A stretch of DNA of 64,000 bases from Babylonia areolata (GCF_041734735.1 NC_134883.1:23634104-23698103); one strand, 5' to 3'; positions 10,683 to 22,197 are shown, counted from the first letter of the stretch. A program made the numbers and translations. Notes: generated from the letters alone by a model not told the origin.

Positions 10683-11436
10683 CATAAACGAGTGGCAGTG
10701 TGTGTGCATGTCCATGACACAACATGTTGTGCAGAATCATCACCACATTGTGTGCATTTCAGTTACTTGGCACTGTAATTATAGGCCTGGCAACAAACTT
10801 GAAGAGACTTAGACCTACATAAAGATAAGCCTGCATAGTAACACACACACACCACACACGCACACACACACACACGCGCACGCACGCACACACATTACAA
10901 AATATCAATCAAAACGGATCATCTTCCCCTTCTGTCCCTTTGCTAGGCCAAGTTTATTTCGATCAGTTCAAAAGTCAACATGGGCTATCAGTATTAGGCC
11001 TATATTGGAGATAGAGCCAGCTGTGCCACACCACCAGACAGTCACAACAAACTATTGCCTGTCTCAATTGATCGGTTTTAGCTGGTTTAGTCGTAGGCAC
11101 TTTAATTGGGCCATCCCGTTGGATCGTAGGTTATGCGTTGTGTGTCACTCATCACATCCAGTGCCTGCACACCATCTTGGGTGTATACATGATATGTACA
11201 CAATAAAAACACACTGACAAGCAAACATACATGATTATTATGTAAACAGATTTATACACACAGAGCACAACACACATGTGCATGCGCACGCACCACACAT
11301 TAACATATTCGCGCACACATACATGACATACACAACTTCATTCATACATGCACACACACAGAGACACATATGCTCGCTCACATACACATACAGACACAGC
11401 AAAACAAGCAAACACCCAAACATACACACACACAGT
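10095..11436. other. upstream flank of the stress-protein gene
   Basis: The promoter should lie at the left of this stretch, but no TATA box or clear element can be named. It also holds (CA)n at 10208, a poly-C at 10293, (TG)n at 10645-10681 and CA-rich DNA at 10840-10890 and 11255-11430. Confidence 0.4.
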
Positions 11437-11745
11437 TTCAGTTTTCAACGCACTGCATTCAGATAATCCATATACACTACACCACATCTGCTTGACATGT
11501 GTCTGTCAGTAGTATAACCCAACGCGCTTGTCACGCCTCGAGTGCATGCACTTTCATATTTGTACTTATCAGACAATTTTGATAGAGGACAACACTTTTG
11601 TTGCCATGGGTTCTTTTCTGTAGAGCCAAGTGCGTGCTGCATATTGGACCCTCAGTTCATTCTCATCCAAATGACTAGATGCTCAGTTTCATTTTTCAGT
11701 CAAACTTGGGAGAAGGGTGAGAGCAGGAATTTAACCCAGACTCTC
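11437..11745 (-). mobile_element. SINE, central domain plus tail type I, body of the minisatellite-bearing copy
   Basis: Read on the minus strand it gives the central domain (CATTTGGATGAGAATGAACTG, AAAGAACCCATGGCAAC), then the tail GCGTGACAAGCGCGTTGGG and onward to AACTGAAACTG at 11437. Its tRNA-like head continues into the repeat array at 11720-12560. Confidence 0.75.
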
Positions 11746-12263
11746 ATGGACACTGTACTGGCAGGTGTCTTAACCCAGACACTCACAGACACTGTACTGG
11801 CAGGTGTTTTGACCCTCACAGACACTGTACTGGCAGGTGTCTTAACCCAGACTATCACAGACACTGTACTGGCAGGTGTCTTAACCCGACCCTCACAGAC
11901 ACTGTACTGGCAGGTGTCTTAACCCAGACACTCATGGACATTGTACTGGCAGGTGTCTTAACCCAGACCCTCACAGACACTGTACTGGCAGTGGTTTTGA
12001 CCCTCACAGACACTGTACTGGCAGGTGTCTTAACCCAGACACTCACAGACACTGTACTGGCAGGTGTCTTAACCCAGACACTCACAGACACTGTACTGGC
12101 AGGTGTCTTAACCCAGACACTCACAGACACTGTACTGGCAGGTGTCTTAACCCAGACCCTCACAGACACTGTATTGGCAGGTGTCTTAACCCAGGCACTC
12201 ACGGACACTGTACTGGCAGGTGTCTTAACCCAGACCCTCACGGACACTGTTCTGGCAGGTGTC
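11720..12263 (+). repeat. 39-bp minisatellite expanded from a SINE head
   Basis: About 14 units of CTTAACCCAGACACTCACAG plus ACACTGTACTGGCAGGTGT, with two or three shortened units. 39 is a multiple of three, so both strands stay open: LTQTLTDTVLAGV on plus and a VKTPASTVSVSVW-type repeat on minus. On the minus strand the right edge at 12549 reads GGTGGCAGAATGGTTAAGAC, an A-box-like tRNA start, and the unit spans the region between the A and B boxes. The array thus seems to be tandem copying of the tRNA-like head of the SINE at 11437. It is not a gene. Confidence 0.8.
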
Positions 12264-12496
12264 TTAACTCTCTCCATACGAACGGCGAAAGGGACGACGT
12301 TAACAGCGTTTCACCCCAATTACCATCATCAAAATATTGCAGGCGGAAGGCTCTTATACTGAAGTGGTGAATGTTGACAGAGAATACCACAATTCTGACG
12401 ACGGAAGCTAAAGGTTGGGTCATTCAGACACCCACTGGACATCCGAGGGGTCCTGTGTAGAGGAGAAGAGAGGACTGGCCGTACTGAGTGAGTTAA
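12264..12496 (-). mobile_element. TTAA-ended MITE, copy 4, nested in the minisatellite
   Basis: Reverse-orientation copy of the family at 3990, 5600 and 6571. It splits a minisatellite unit precisely: the left flank ends GGTGTC before TTAA and the right flank resumes CCCAGACACTCATG after TTAA. The unit itself contains TTAA, so the insertion used that site and both ends carry the TTAA. This fixes the element ends and the target. Confidence 0.92.
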
Positions 12497-12560
12497 CCCA
12501 GACACTCATGACATTGTATTGGCAGGCAAGTGTCTTAACCATTCTGCCACCTTCCTCCCC
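12497..12560 (-). mobile_element. right remnant of the minisatellite and SINE 5' end
   Basis: The final, diverged minisatellite unit and the SINE head, ending on the minus strand at GGTGGCAGAATGGTTAAG, which resembles the 5' half of a tRNA (A box). Confidence 0.65.
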
Positions 12561-13916
12561 CCTCCCTCCCCTCCCCACTCATACACATAGATACGGACAC
12601 ACTCATGCACACACATGTGCACACACAAGTACAGTAGCCCGAACACGCATACAGACACTTGATCACTGGGCATGATCTGTAAACAGAAAAGAACAATACA
12701 AAACACAGAACACACAAAACACTGATATCACATATACATGTTTTGAAAAGGTGTTGAATGAGAAATAATAAGTACTACAAATACTAATGCAAATGATGGA
12801 GTGACTGCTACTGCTGCAACTACTACAACTACTGCTTGACAAACACATATGTACACAATTTGTTACCTAAATCATCGGAAAATATATACAGATTGGTCAT
12901 TAACTGAAAATAAGCAGGACCCGCATTTCCATAACAGATTGAAACAATGAAATCATTCCACCATGGAGACACAGACAGATACAGCAAGAAAGAGGTGGTT
13001 GATGAGGAAGAGACAGAGACAGAGAGACAGAGGCAAGGAAAGGGATAGAGCAAACACTGAAAAATCACCAAGAAAAGAAAACCAGTTTGATCACAAAACT
13101 GTCTTTAATATAATTTTTTTTTATAAAAACGACATGTCAAAGTTGCTATCAGAATAACTGACTAATTATCAACATCACATTTCTTTTTATCACTTCACAA
13201 AACTCCTTTATCTAAGGGTCCCTTTCGGCAACTTGTATACAAAAAACTACTTTGTGCATCAAATGTATCGTCAATTGTAAAATGCTCAAATACTGAACTC
13301 AAAATATGATGGCAAGCAACAGACGTTGATATGCTGGCATATGAATGGCAGTTTAGATGCACAATATAATAAAAAACAAAAAAAACAAAACAAAAAAAAA
13401 CAAACAAACATGCAGCCCATTTTTTATTTCAGCTAAGTTTAACATTCATCAGTTCAAATTTGATCTCAACAGTACACACTGCATTCAACAAAATTACAAC
13501 CGCATGCGCTTTGTTGCACACTTAGGCTACAAATACAAGGGAACAGCAATTCAAAGATTATAGTTGAAAGATTTTAAGAAATAAAAACAAAAGAAACAAA
13601 ATAAATCAAAACAAATGCATGCTGACAGTGACAAAATAATTACTTTTTTTTCTTTTTCTTTTTTATCTAGCAAAACAAAAAAAGTAAGGACGGACTGAGT
13701 AAAAAAACATTGTAAAAGTTTTCAAAAGAAGTTAAATAAAATAAAAACAGATCAATGGCACACAATATAATATCTTGACAAGTTAGTTTACAGAGGAATA
13801 AAACACTGCAAACTGAGTATAGTACCATTTGTACCAAGCACCACGCGCATTTCAAACAGAAAAAAAAGCAAAAAAATAAAAAAAAGCATATATATGTTAA
13901 AAAAAAAATTAAAAAA

Positions 13917-13963
<47 letters not shown>

Positions 13964-14148
13964 TGAATTCAATGGAGTCACCTTGACTCAAGAATAATAT
14001 GACACCAATGGTACTGACCAGATTAAAGAGTCAATAATCTGAGCAACTCAACCTTGTGTAGAATGCACACTATAGAGCAAATTAAGCACATAATTTCTCC
14101 CCAAAAGCTTTTTTTTTCTTCTATTTTTTTTTCTTTGTGTGTGTGTGT

Positions 14149-14184
<36 letters not shown>

Positions 14185-14742
14185 TATAAAGAAGCACAAG
14201 TAAATACGATAAACAGCATACTTTCCCCCCCCCCCCCCATCTATCTGGATGCCTTAGTGGGCAGACACACTCATACAGTACACACACGAAACATATCACA
14301 GGAACTCAGTGTGTACATGAAACATATCACAGGAACTCATTTTCATATTCTCATTATCACCCCAATCAAGAACACATGTATTTTATGTGGAAAGTCTACT
14401 CTTAAGTTTTGATTAGACAGTAAGTAATTTGCCCCATGTTACTAAAGTGAACTGTTTGAGCTGTGTGAATTTCAGGTGAGCAAAAGAAAACAAGCAAAAA
14501 TGATGTGTGACAATGACCCCCCCCCATCCCCTCCCCACCCACGTAACCCCCCCCCCTCCCACCTCCACACCCCCTAACCGAACCCCCACCCAAATAGAAA
14601 CCAAACAATTCCAGAAGAAACTGTTGTCAGGTCGAGAGAATCAGTCAACTGATTCAAAGGTTATGCCACTAAGCAAATTCATTGCAAATACACATGGACA
14701 TTGGAAAACCCCCCACAAATTTTCTCTCTCTCTCTCTCTCTA

Positions 14743-14784
<42 letters not shown>

Positions 14785-15118
14785 GGAGAGAGGGGGGTGA
14801 GGGAGAAATAGTAAGACAAGGTTTTACAAAAAAAAAGGGCCCAAAATAGGTTAATCACACTGTTGCGCTGAATATTTCTGCATAAAGATAGGTACCAACT
14901 TAGAAATGTAAAATGAGAACATGTGAAGTAATCAAAGGGCAGAGAAAGAGAAGTTGTTCAAAGAGAAAGAGATATAGATATTCAGATTTAGCAGACAGGT
15001 GGACAGACAAACAGATGAGAAATGACAGGTGATCAAGGTTCAGATTCTGCCTTTTGCCCAATCTGGGTTTGCAATGAAATAAGTTACAGGACAAAATGTG
15101 GAATGCTGCTTTTGTTAA

Positions 15119-15161
<43 letters not shown>

Positions 15162-15339
15162 ATGCTCATGTCTGAGTGCATGTGATTATGAGAGTAAGTG
15201 TACATGTGATTATGAGTGTAAGTATGTGTGAATGTATTTGTGTTCAATCTGTGAGCAATAATTCTGCAGCAAAATGCATTAACATTTTTTGTACAAATAA
15301 CTCACAACCAAGACGAAGGTTTGCCTTTGTCAATGTGCT
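12561..15339. other. low-complexity intergenic stretch
   Basis: Holds CA-rich DNA (12590-12650), A/T-rich DNA (13360-13700), (TA)n at 13919-13955, (TG)n at 14135-14182, poly-C patches (14224, 14518, 14547), (CT)n(TA)n at 14722-14780 and (TG)n at 15122-15161. There is a 25-bp direct repeat of GAAACATATCACAGGAACTC near 14288 and 14320. No gene is recognised. Confidence 0.5.
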
Positions 15340-15515
15340 AATATCATTGTATGACCATACAAAACATGATTATTGTGTGACAATACACAACATTATTATT
15401 ATTGTGTGACCATACATGCCACAATTAATGGTGTAACCATATGTGCCATAATCATTGTGTGACCATTCATGACATAATTATCGACATGATTAGTATGCGA
15501 CTATACATGATGGAT
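15340..15515 (+). repeat. about 30-bp minisatellite (ATTGTGTGACCATACATG)
   Basis: Five or six degenerate units around the phrase ATTGTGTGACCATACATG, with ATT or ATAATTA spacers. Unit length varies between about 28 and 40 bp. Confidence 0.7.
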
Positions 15516-15834
15516 GGATGGATACATGACAAAACAAACAAAAACAAATTACCAACAAAACTGCATGCATTAAATTTGCTCAGTTTCACAAGCATGTACT
15601 AACTTACAGACTCTAGGACAAATCTGTGCTTTAACAATTAACAGCTCACACTTGTGGTGCGTTTTCACTATCAAAACACAAATCTAAACTTCACTGAACA
15701 TCATGCATCATTCATTACAGACCCATACCAGAAGTTCATCAGGTTACAAATCATCCTTTTTCTTGAATATCATGAAAACACACTTAACAATGCCTTTTCC
15801 TGATAGGTTTCTTGATTATTGTTCTGCTTTGACT

Positions 15835-16869
15835 AGACTTTTTGATGCTTTTTCCTGGAAGGTTTCCCACTTGCATTCATTAAATTTAATAACATGGTCA
15901 TTTATGTTTTTATTGACAATGGCATACTTCTCCATCAGTTTGAACACACTCTCCGCATAAAAGGCTCATCTATTTCACTCAACAGATCCTATCTCACGAC
16001 AGAACTCTGACTATGCATTTCAGGCTGTAAGTCCAACCTATCCACTCTGTTGTATGGTGTACCACAAGGGTCTGTCCTTGGACCTTTTTTTTTCTCCACT
16101 TCTGGCAAATGTCATTGAAAAACACAAGAGTTTCACACAGTGAATTTGCTGATGACAGTCAGCTGCAGAGATCTACACCTGCTAAAAACTTATATTCAGA
16201 AGATGCAGTTGTACTGCACCAATGTAAATTTCTGGATGACGACAAACAAAACTGCAAATGAATGATGGAAAAACATTTAGCCTTGTTTACAGATATCTCA
16301 AAATTTCCAAGATTCTATCATGACTGGTCAATACAATATCACTTCTCTGATTCAGTGAAAAAATTAGACGTAATGTTTGACAAAAAAACTCAATGAAACA
16401 ACAGGTGACTAAACTTTGTCAAAGTGCATACCTGGAATTACATAGAATAAATTCTGTTCCGACACTTCCTCACCGATGAAGTAACCAGAACTCTATAAAT
16501 TCCGATTCTTTCCCACCTTGATAACTGCAACGCACTTCTAGTTGGATCTCACCAATTTTAGATTGATAAAATTCATGAAGTTCAGAATGCTGCAACTCGC
16601 CTTGTCTTCAAGGTTTCCAAGAATTTCTTGCATGACATGTGTTTCAATACTTTTTCTGTTACACTTCCTTAGTACCCATTCACTGCAATCACCTTCTGAT
16701 TCATGTATTCTCTGTATCATGCACTGCAAAAAGAAATAAGGACAGCGTGCCTTTTCATTCCTTGGTCCTGTCACCTGGAATAAACTTCCCTATCGAATCC
16801 ACCATGCTGGAAGAAGATCTCCGATCATACCTGCCTCAAAACACATGTGTACAAATCTGCTTTCATGGA

Positions 16870-16904
<35 letters not shown>

Positions 16905-17108
16905 ATTGTGTGTGTGTGTGTGTGTGTGTGCTTTGTCATTGACACATTAGATGTGTCTTGTTCCTAAGTCTTAATTGTAGTGCCCTGTGGTACTGATTTT
17001 TGTAATCATTTTTTCCACATATTGATATTGATGTTAATTGTTAGCGCTCTGGGTCCCTGTACAATGGAGGCAGAGCACAATATAAATGCCAATTAGTATC
17101 ATTATTAT
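15835..17108 (+). mobile_element. CR1/L2-type LINE, 3' half, decayed
   Basis: Fragments of the reverse transcriptase are readable in shifting frames: TLLYGVPQGSVLGP near 16048, EFADDSQL near 16142 and, later, the typical C-terminal phrases around 16540-16600 and 16780. The 3' end reads GTTAGCGCTCTGGGTCCCTG, then AGCACAATATAAATGCC and (ATT)n, a 3' tail usual in CR1/L2-like elements. Many stops and frameshifts are present, so it is inactive. A (TG)n at 16875-16932 has grown inside it. Clade is inferred from motifs. Confidence 0.75.
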
Positions 17109-18441
17109 TCAATAAAGAAAAAAGCCGTATTCTATTTGCAAAATATAAAAAACCAGCCATAGTGATGATGACTACACTTATCTGTGTGTCATGGTCTGTG
17201 TGGGGTCCAGACTTGTATTTTGTGAAGAAAAATGTGGTTTTCTGTGCTCCATGGATCTCTACAGATCCTCCAATTACCTGAAGAGACAATGCAATATTCA
17301 CTTAAGCTGGTAAAACTCTCTTGTCAATCGTTCAGTAGAAAGTATGAAGTACAGGTCTGTAAAGATCCACAATGTACAGTTTAGCTAAATCCTTTTTGCA
17401 CCATGATACATTGCTCTGCCACCAGTGATCTTGACTGCTGCCAATCTTGTGCTGTCTTAGGTAGCTCTCCCAAGGTACAGCCATTCTTCTACAGTTCTTT
17501 TCAACTGTTCTGCACGTTTCCCTTAGTTTTGCTTGCATTCTTTTTTCCATCTGGTGACCAGGATTGATCTACTCTTGGAAGCGCATCTAGTGGCATTCTA
17601 ATTTAAGTATTTGTCCTACCCAACACCTGTCCTCTTTGCTTGATCTCAGTGATGATTAATGGATGTGGATTATCACCATGAAAATGACTGTAAAAAGCAG
17701 GGATCGATATGGACCTAAGATATACTTGAGTTAAAAAAAAACAACACTGATAAAAAAATCAAATATGACTTACCACAAACAAGAAATCAGCATGACTTCT
17801 AATGCACAAATGTAGGTACATTTCAGGATGGAGATGCAATTCTTGCACTGCATTTTAAAAATCATGATCTTAAATCGTAGAAGTGACTGTCTTTATATGG
17901 ATCTGTCTATGTCCACATCTATGTCTTTATTCAATTATCACAAAGTGAAGTAGATGACACCTGCCTGTTTACATAAGCACTAAAGCTTATGACGGAGACA
18001 ATGTTAACTATGTGTCTAATCTCTCCTCTTCATCTAACCACTGATCATACAAAAATTTGCTATATAAAGAAATCAACAACAATGAAACTATGAAGTTATG
18101 TAAACCATATGAGCAAATAGCGTGAAGGGTAAAAATAACAAATATACTGATACATTAATTTTGTGGGGAAGGGAACTTAACTTTTGAGTACATTCCTCTC
18201 TAAACCATATGGGAAAAAACAAACAAACTTGCAAGTACACCATCACCTGTCCATGAAAAAGGTACAAACGAAAAAAGCCCTAACCTGATAGAAAAAGCCC
18301 TAAACTGACAGAACTATGCACACTGTTCAAGGTGACCACAAAAAGACATCTTTTGAAAAGAGATTCTCCTCCTCAAAAAGCAGCAGTCGCAGAGAAAGGC
18401 TGCCCCACCCCTCACACCATAACCCACCAGCGTCCAATCCA
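17109..18441. other. stretch between the LINE and the aminotransferase gene; two unassigned minus-strand frames
   Basis: On the minus strand, 17550-17332 reads 72 codons from ATG (MEKRMQAKLRETCRTVEK and onward) and 17280-17109 is open after a CTCTTCAG acceptor-like site (VIGGSVEIHGAQKTTFFF and onward). I recognise neither. They could be exons, a retroposed fragment or chance. The rest is AT-rich and featureless. The aminotransferase 3' UTR should begin at 18441. Confidence 0.3.
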
Positions 18442-18765
18442 TCACTTGTACTTGGCCAGGAAGTTGAGGTGGAAGTCCTTGAAGTGACCAAGCACCTCCT
18501 TGAGTTCCTCCACCTGGGGCAGGATGGTGATGCGGAAGTGATACGTGCCTGGCTTCTCCCCAAACCCGCTGCCAGGCACTGTGCAGATGCCCGTCTCCTC
18601 CAGCAGGGCAAAGCAGTAGAAGGCATCTGGGGTCTTGCCATCAGCCTTGGCGGCTTCCACCACCTTGGGCGGGAGCAAGATGCGAGGGAAGGCATACATG
18701 GCACCCTGCACTTCGTTGCACTGGATGCCTTCAATGGAGTTGAAGAGGCTGGTCACCAGCTTGGC
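18442..18765 (-). CDS. GPT: GPT exon 3 (terminal)
   Basis: 324 nt from a CTGCTATAG acceptor to TGA at 18444-18442. It encodes [42 protein letters not shown] and HFRITILP, ending FLAKYK. Confidence 0.95.
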   Translation of the reverse strand, partial: AKLVTSLFNSIEGIQCNEVQGAMYAFPRILLPPKVVEAAKADGKTPDAFYCFALLEETGICTVPGSGFGEKPGTYHFRITILPQVEELKEVLGHFKDFHLNFLAKYK

Positions 18766-21451
18766 CTATAGCAGCAGCAGCAAGAAAGAAAGAAAGTAAA
18801 TGACATTTAAGCAATGTGAATGAAACTGCATAGGAAACTACAAATGCATAATTTAAATGAAAAAGGTCTTCATCTGCAGTTGAGATTCTCATGTGTACCA
18901 ACTGTTACACCCATTGCATCACCCCATAAACAATCTCTGTATGCATTAAAAAAAAAAAAGTTAATGGACAGAATCAAGAATATATTTGTAAATTGTATTT
19001 CGGTCTGCTTCATGGGAACAATACAATGCCACAGCACAGTGCTACCTTTTTTTTTCTTTTGTCTGTATTTGTATTTGTTTTTATGATCAAAGTGGATTTT
19101 TCCAAAGACTCGCCAGGGATATATACCCCCTTTGTTGCCATTGGTTCTTTTACCTCTGTTTATCATCTCATCTGAAAGACTGGCACTCAGACCCTATACA
19201 AAGTGAAAGGGGGAGGAAACAAACCTGGTCTGTGAAGCCCTGGAAACTCACTTCCGAGTAGGGCACATCAGTATGGCTCATCGATCAGCATGTGGTGTCC
19301 TGTGTATGTTGAATCAAAATAGGCATTACTGAACACTACTGAAGTGACTCAGCAGCAATGCAGGGTCTCTTCTTTCAGCAGTTCCCTGTGGAGTGCCAGC
19401 ACTGATACTATGGCAGATGAATCTGGGTGTGGCTGTGAATGCAGGATTCTGAATAAACAGTGTGGGAAAAAGTGCAGATAAGGAACCACCGCCGAAAAAA
19501 ACAAGAACTGGACAATCAGCAAAATTAACAGTTTCAAAATCTTTCTCCTCACCTTTTCATTCAGCTGTGCCAGAACAGTTTCTTTTTCCTTGATGAACTG
19601 CTGGTATGAGGGTTCACCCTCTACTGGAGGATTCACAATGACGTCCATCACTGCTTGGCCTGACACAGGGGGACACAACTTGGCTGAGATGCTTTTGTTG
19701 AACATGGCTCTCACCTGTTAGGACATAACAAAATTCTTTCTTTGCTTCATCTCTTCTTGTTTTTAGTTCTAGTTGGAAACTTACATTGTTGTAAACATGA
19801 TCTCTTTCACTCCTGTTCCTTGCAATCTTTATTTTTCCCCTTGCTTAGAAATACTCTTTCACAGAAGGGTTTCATTTTGCACAATCATTCCAGATTACAA
19901 GTGCTTTCATGCATTTAATTTACAAATACACACAAATCAAAATAGTCATAATATACATAATTGTGCATGACTAACAATACGTACATGATACGAGCAATTC
20001 ATCTATCAACACACCCACCCATTTCATTACTATTTTTGTGATTGGCAAGTTAATTCTGGTAATTTTTTTTCTATCGAGTTATAATTATCTATTTTACAAT
20101 TTCAACTTTTTTTTTTTTTTTTGTGGTGGTTTTATAATTTATTGTTTCAAAATTTCCCTTGAAATTATAGAAGGGCTATATGCCCATACCTATTTCTCCA
20201 TTTTTTTTTTTTTTTTACTGGCTAAACTATGATAAAACTGGGCCCGGGGGTGGCTGCAGAGGTTTTTTTTTTTTTATACAATGAGATCCAGTAGCTTTTT
20301 TTGCCTTTCTTCCAAACAGAAAGGTACATTTACAGACATAAATAATATGTGTGCACTAAAAACTCTGACAAACTGTCATGCAATAACTACTTTGCATACA
20401 TGCACATATACATGCCCATAGATGCTTGCACACACACACACAGTGTTTGCTTCTGTCCACTTACATCTGCATCCAGGTTGATGACTTCAGCAAAACCCGC
20501 CCGGTAGCCACACTCGCCCATGAAGCCCTTTGAAGCTGACATAAAGGACGCCAGCTCCATCATGTTGTAAGGGGCCCCCATCTCCATCATAACCTTCTTG
20601 AAAGAGAAAAACTCTGATCCTTTGGCATAGACATTATGTTGGTACACTTCGTCAGCCAAGATGAAAAGGTTATGTTTCAACGCAAATTTGATGACATTTT
20701 CTATGTTCTCTCTGGTGAGAACTTGGCCGGTAGGGTTCCCTGGGTTAATGATGACAATAGCTCGAGGTATGCAGTTTGGTTTGGCTTCTTCCAGTGCCCT
20801 TTCTAGCTCCGATATTTCCAGCGACCAGTTGTTGTCCTCGTTGAGATAGTAAGGGATGGGGTAAGCATTATATACTGTGGTGGCTGCAGAGTAGAGAGGA
20901 TACTGAGGCACTGGTATCATGAAGCCAGCTCTTTCTGTACCTCCTTTGCCAGTGAGGAGCAAGGTCAGAACTGACTTGATGCCATCACTGGCTCCTGTTG
21001 ACATGACAATGTGACTGGGGTCTGAAGGATGGCCATCTCTGGCTTGGATGTACTTTGCGATGTCTTGGCGAATGGCCAGAAGCCCTGGGCTTTCACTGTA
21101 TGAGCCTACAGAATATCCTCTACAGGCATCTAGGATTCGCTTTGCCCGTTGTTTTGCGTCGTCGGGAAAGTTGGGGCTCTTCATCAACACCTCGGGGTAG
21201 GTCACAAGGGCCAAAACTTGCCGGATGAAGGTGATGGGTTTTTGGCCTGTGGCGTGGCAGTCTCCAAGGTTAGCTTTGACGACTTTGTTAAAAGGCTTCT
21301 TGACTCCTTGTTTGAGTTCCTCGGCAATCGCATTCGCTCTGGCCACTATAGGACCTCGTACTGCATATTCCATTTCCTTTACACACGGGTTAAGGTTTTC
21401 CATAGATAAAGCTTTCGGTGCATTGTTTTCTGAAGGCACGTTTGACCCCAT
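18442..21451 (-). CDS. GPT: alanine aminotransferase (GPT/ALT), three exons
   Basis: Joined coding exons are 21451-20465, 19714-19553 and 18765-18442, giving 490 aa with phase 0 at both junctions. It is a fold-type I, pyridoxal-phosphate aminotransferase that interconverts alanine plus 2-oxoglutarate with pyruvate plus glutamate. Visible hallmarks are [26 protein letters not shown] (about 236-243), DEVYQ (267), SASKGF with the cofactor lysine at 308, LCPPVSGQ and YHFRITILP near the C-terminus. Length fits animal ALT. The ATG at 21451 is preceded in frame by a TGA, and the protein lacks a mitochondrial leader, so it reads as cytosolic unless an unseen 5' exon adds one. In marine molluscs alanine is an osmolyte and an anaerobic end product, which suits this enzyme; that link is inference. 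Confidence 0.96.
18766..19081. other. GPT intron 2, left part
   Basis: AT-rich with a short CAG run beside the acceptor and A/T homopolymers near 18949 and 19048. Nothing else is seen. Confidence 0.5.
19082..19200 (-). mobile_element. SINE central domain, truncated
   Basis: On the minus strand: a TTTCAGATGAGATGATAAAC phrase, CCAATGGCAACAAAGGG and AAAATCCACTTTGATC. These match the central domain of the SINE at 32444. Both head and tail are missing or unrecognisable. It lies in GPT intron 2. Confidence 0.7.
19553..19714 (-). CDS. GPT: GPT exon 2
   Basis: 162 nt encoding [20 protein letters not shown] and onward to LAQLNEK. Acceptor is CCTAACAG, donor GTGAGG. It carries the substrate-site loop PPVSGQ. 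Confidence 0.95.
19715..20464. other. GPT intron 1
   Basis: AT-rich with T-runs at 20108, 20198 and 20262. No exon or mobile element is recognised. Confidence 0.5.
20465..21451 (-). CDS. GPT: GPT exon 1 (cofactor-binding core)
   Basis: 987 nt encoding residues 1-329, from [20 protein letters not shown] to NLDAD, before a GTAAGT donor. An upstream TTG codon (21493) keeps the frame open a little, but the first ATG and the family alignment both favour 21451. Confidence 0.95.
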
Positions 21452-22112
21452 CTTGCTTGCGGCTTTTCGTCTGCTTGACCTCGCCGAGTGCAATCAAAGA
21501 ATATATCTTTTCTTTAGAAAATCCTTTCAGATCTAACGGGAAGTCACACACCTGACAAAACAACTTCCTGATTGACTGTTTATCAACACAGACCTGGAGC
21601 CGCAAGCACAAAGTAATTTTGGAGTGAAGAAAAGGTCAAGGTCAGATGTGAGCCAAGGGCAACCAATGCTTGTTTTGTAACAAGTTTGGGATGGGTTTGT
21701 GAACAAAAGCAACTGACCATTATTTTTTGTGTGTAGCCACACTCCCAGATGTACGTATGTTGGGCATTTTCTGTGGCGTTTTCCCTCCAAACTTCATTTG
21801 CTTTATTAACACCCACCTCTCATTTTTCTTCCCTCTGAAATTTCCTTTGCCTCTAGACCTCGAAGATACCCCTCTTCTTCAAACCATTGCATGATGCAGT
21901 GTTGTCGACAGTACGCGTCATGCGATTACTAGGAGAGACAGAATGAAAACTGTGCAGTGCATTATAAATTTACCTCATGGATGCACTGTTTTTCAAATAA
22001 TGGTAGAATACTTCGTACCAACTCGCAGGGAGGATGGCCGAAGGCAGAAAGTTGATGTCCGAACATTACAACGAACGGTTATATTGCGAGAATTCGACTG
22101 AATAAGCAGCAG
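21452..22112. other. upstream flank of GPT
   Basis: Should hold the GPT 5' UTR and promoter. No convincing TATA box or splice-linked leader exon is visible. It also separates GPT from the divergent tRNA gene. Confidence 0.4.
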
Positions 22113-22184
22113 GACTCCGTGGCGCAACGGTAGCGCGTCTGACTCCAGATCAGAAGGTTGCGTGTTCGAATCACGTCGGGGTCA
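22113..22184 (+). tRNA. trnW-CCA: tRNA-Trp (anticodon CCA)
   Basis: 72 bp that folds fully: acceptor GACTCCG with CGGGGTC (one G-T pair), D stem GCGC/GCGC around AACGGTA, anticodon stem TCTGA/TCAGA with loop CTCCAGA and CCA at 22145-22147, then a T arm with loop TTCGAAT. A box (TGGCGCAACGG) and B box (GTTCGAATC) are intact, and there is a T7 Pol III terminator at 22191. No intron. This is a functional-looking nuclear tRNA gene. Confidence 0.96.
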
Positions 22185-22190
22185 AGGCTA

Positions 22191-22197
22191 TTTTTTT
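22191..22197 (+). terminator. Pol III terminator of tRNA-Trp
   Basis: TTTTTTT six bases after the discriminator A, followed by CTTCTTCTT. The inverted LINE segment begins within about 50 bp to the right. Confidence 0.85.

Noticed and set aside
11720-12260. CRISPR-like array
   Set aside because: Units are contiguous with no unique spacers, and the DNA is eukaryotic.
11542-12362. Open frames on both strands with the repeated phrase LTQTLTDTVLAGV
   Set aside because: The 39-bp repeat period is a multiple of three, which keeps frames open. There are no gene signals and it derives from a SINE.
20387-20464. GPT exon 1 reading on past 20465 ([11 protein letters not shown])
   Set aside because: A consensus GTAAGT donor at 20464 and family alignment into exon 2 show this is intron.
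21452-21493. Start of GPT at the upstream TTG (HSARSSRRKAASK)
   Set aside because: No ATG there and a TGA just before it. The first ATG at 21451 fits.
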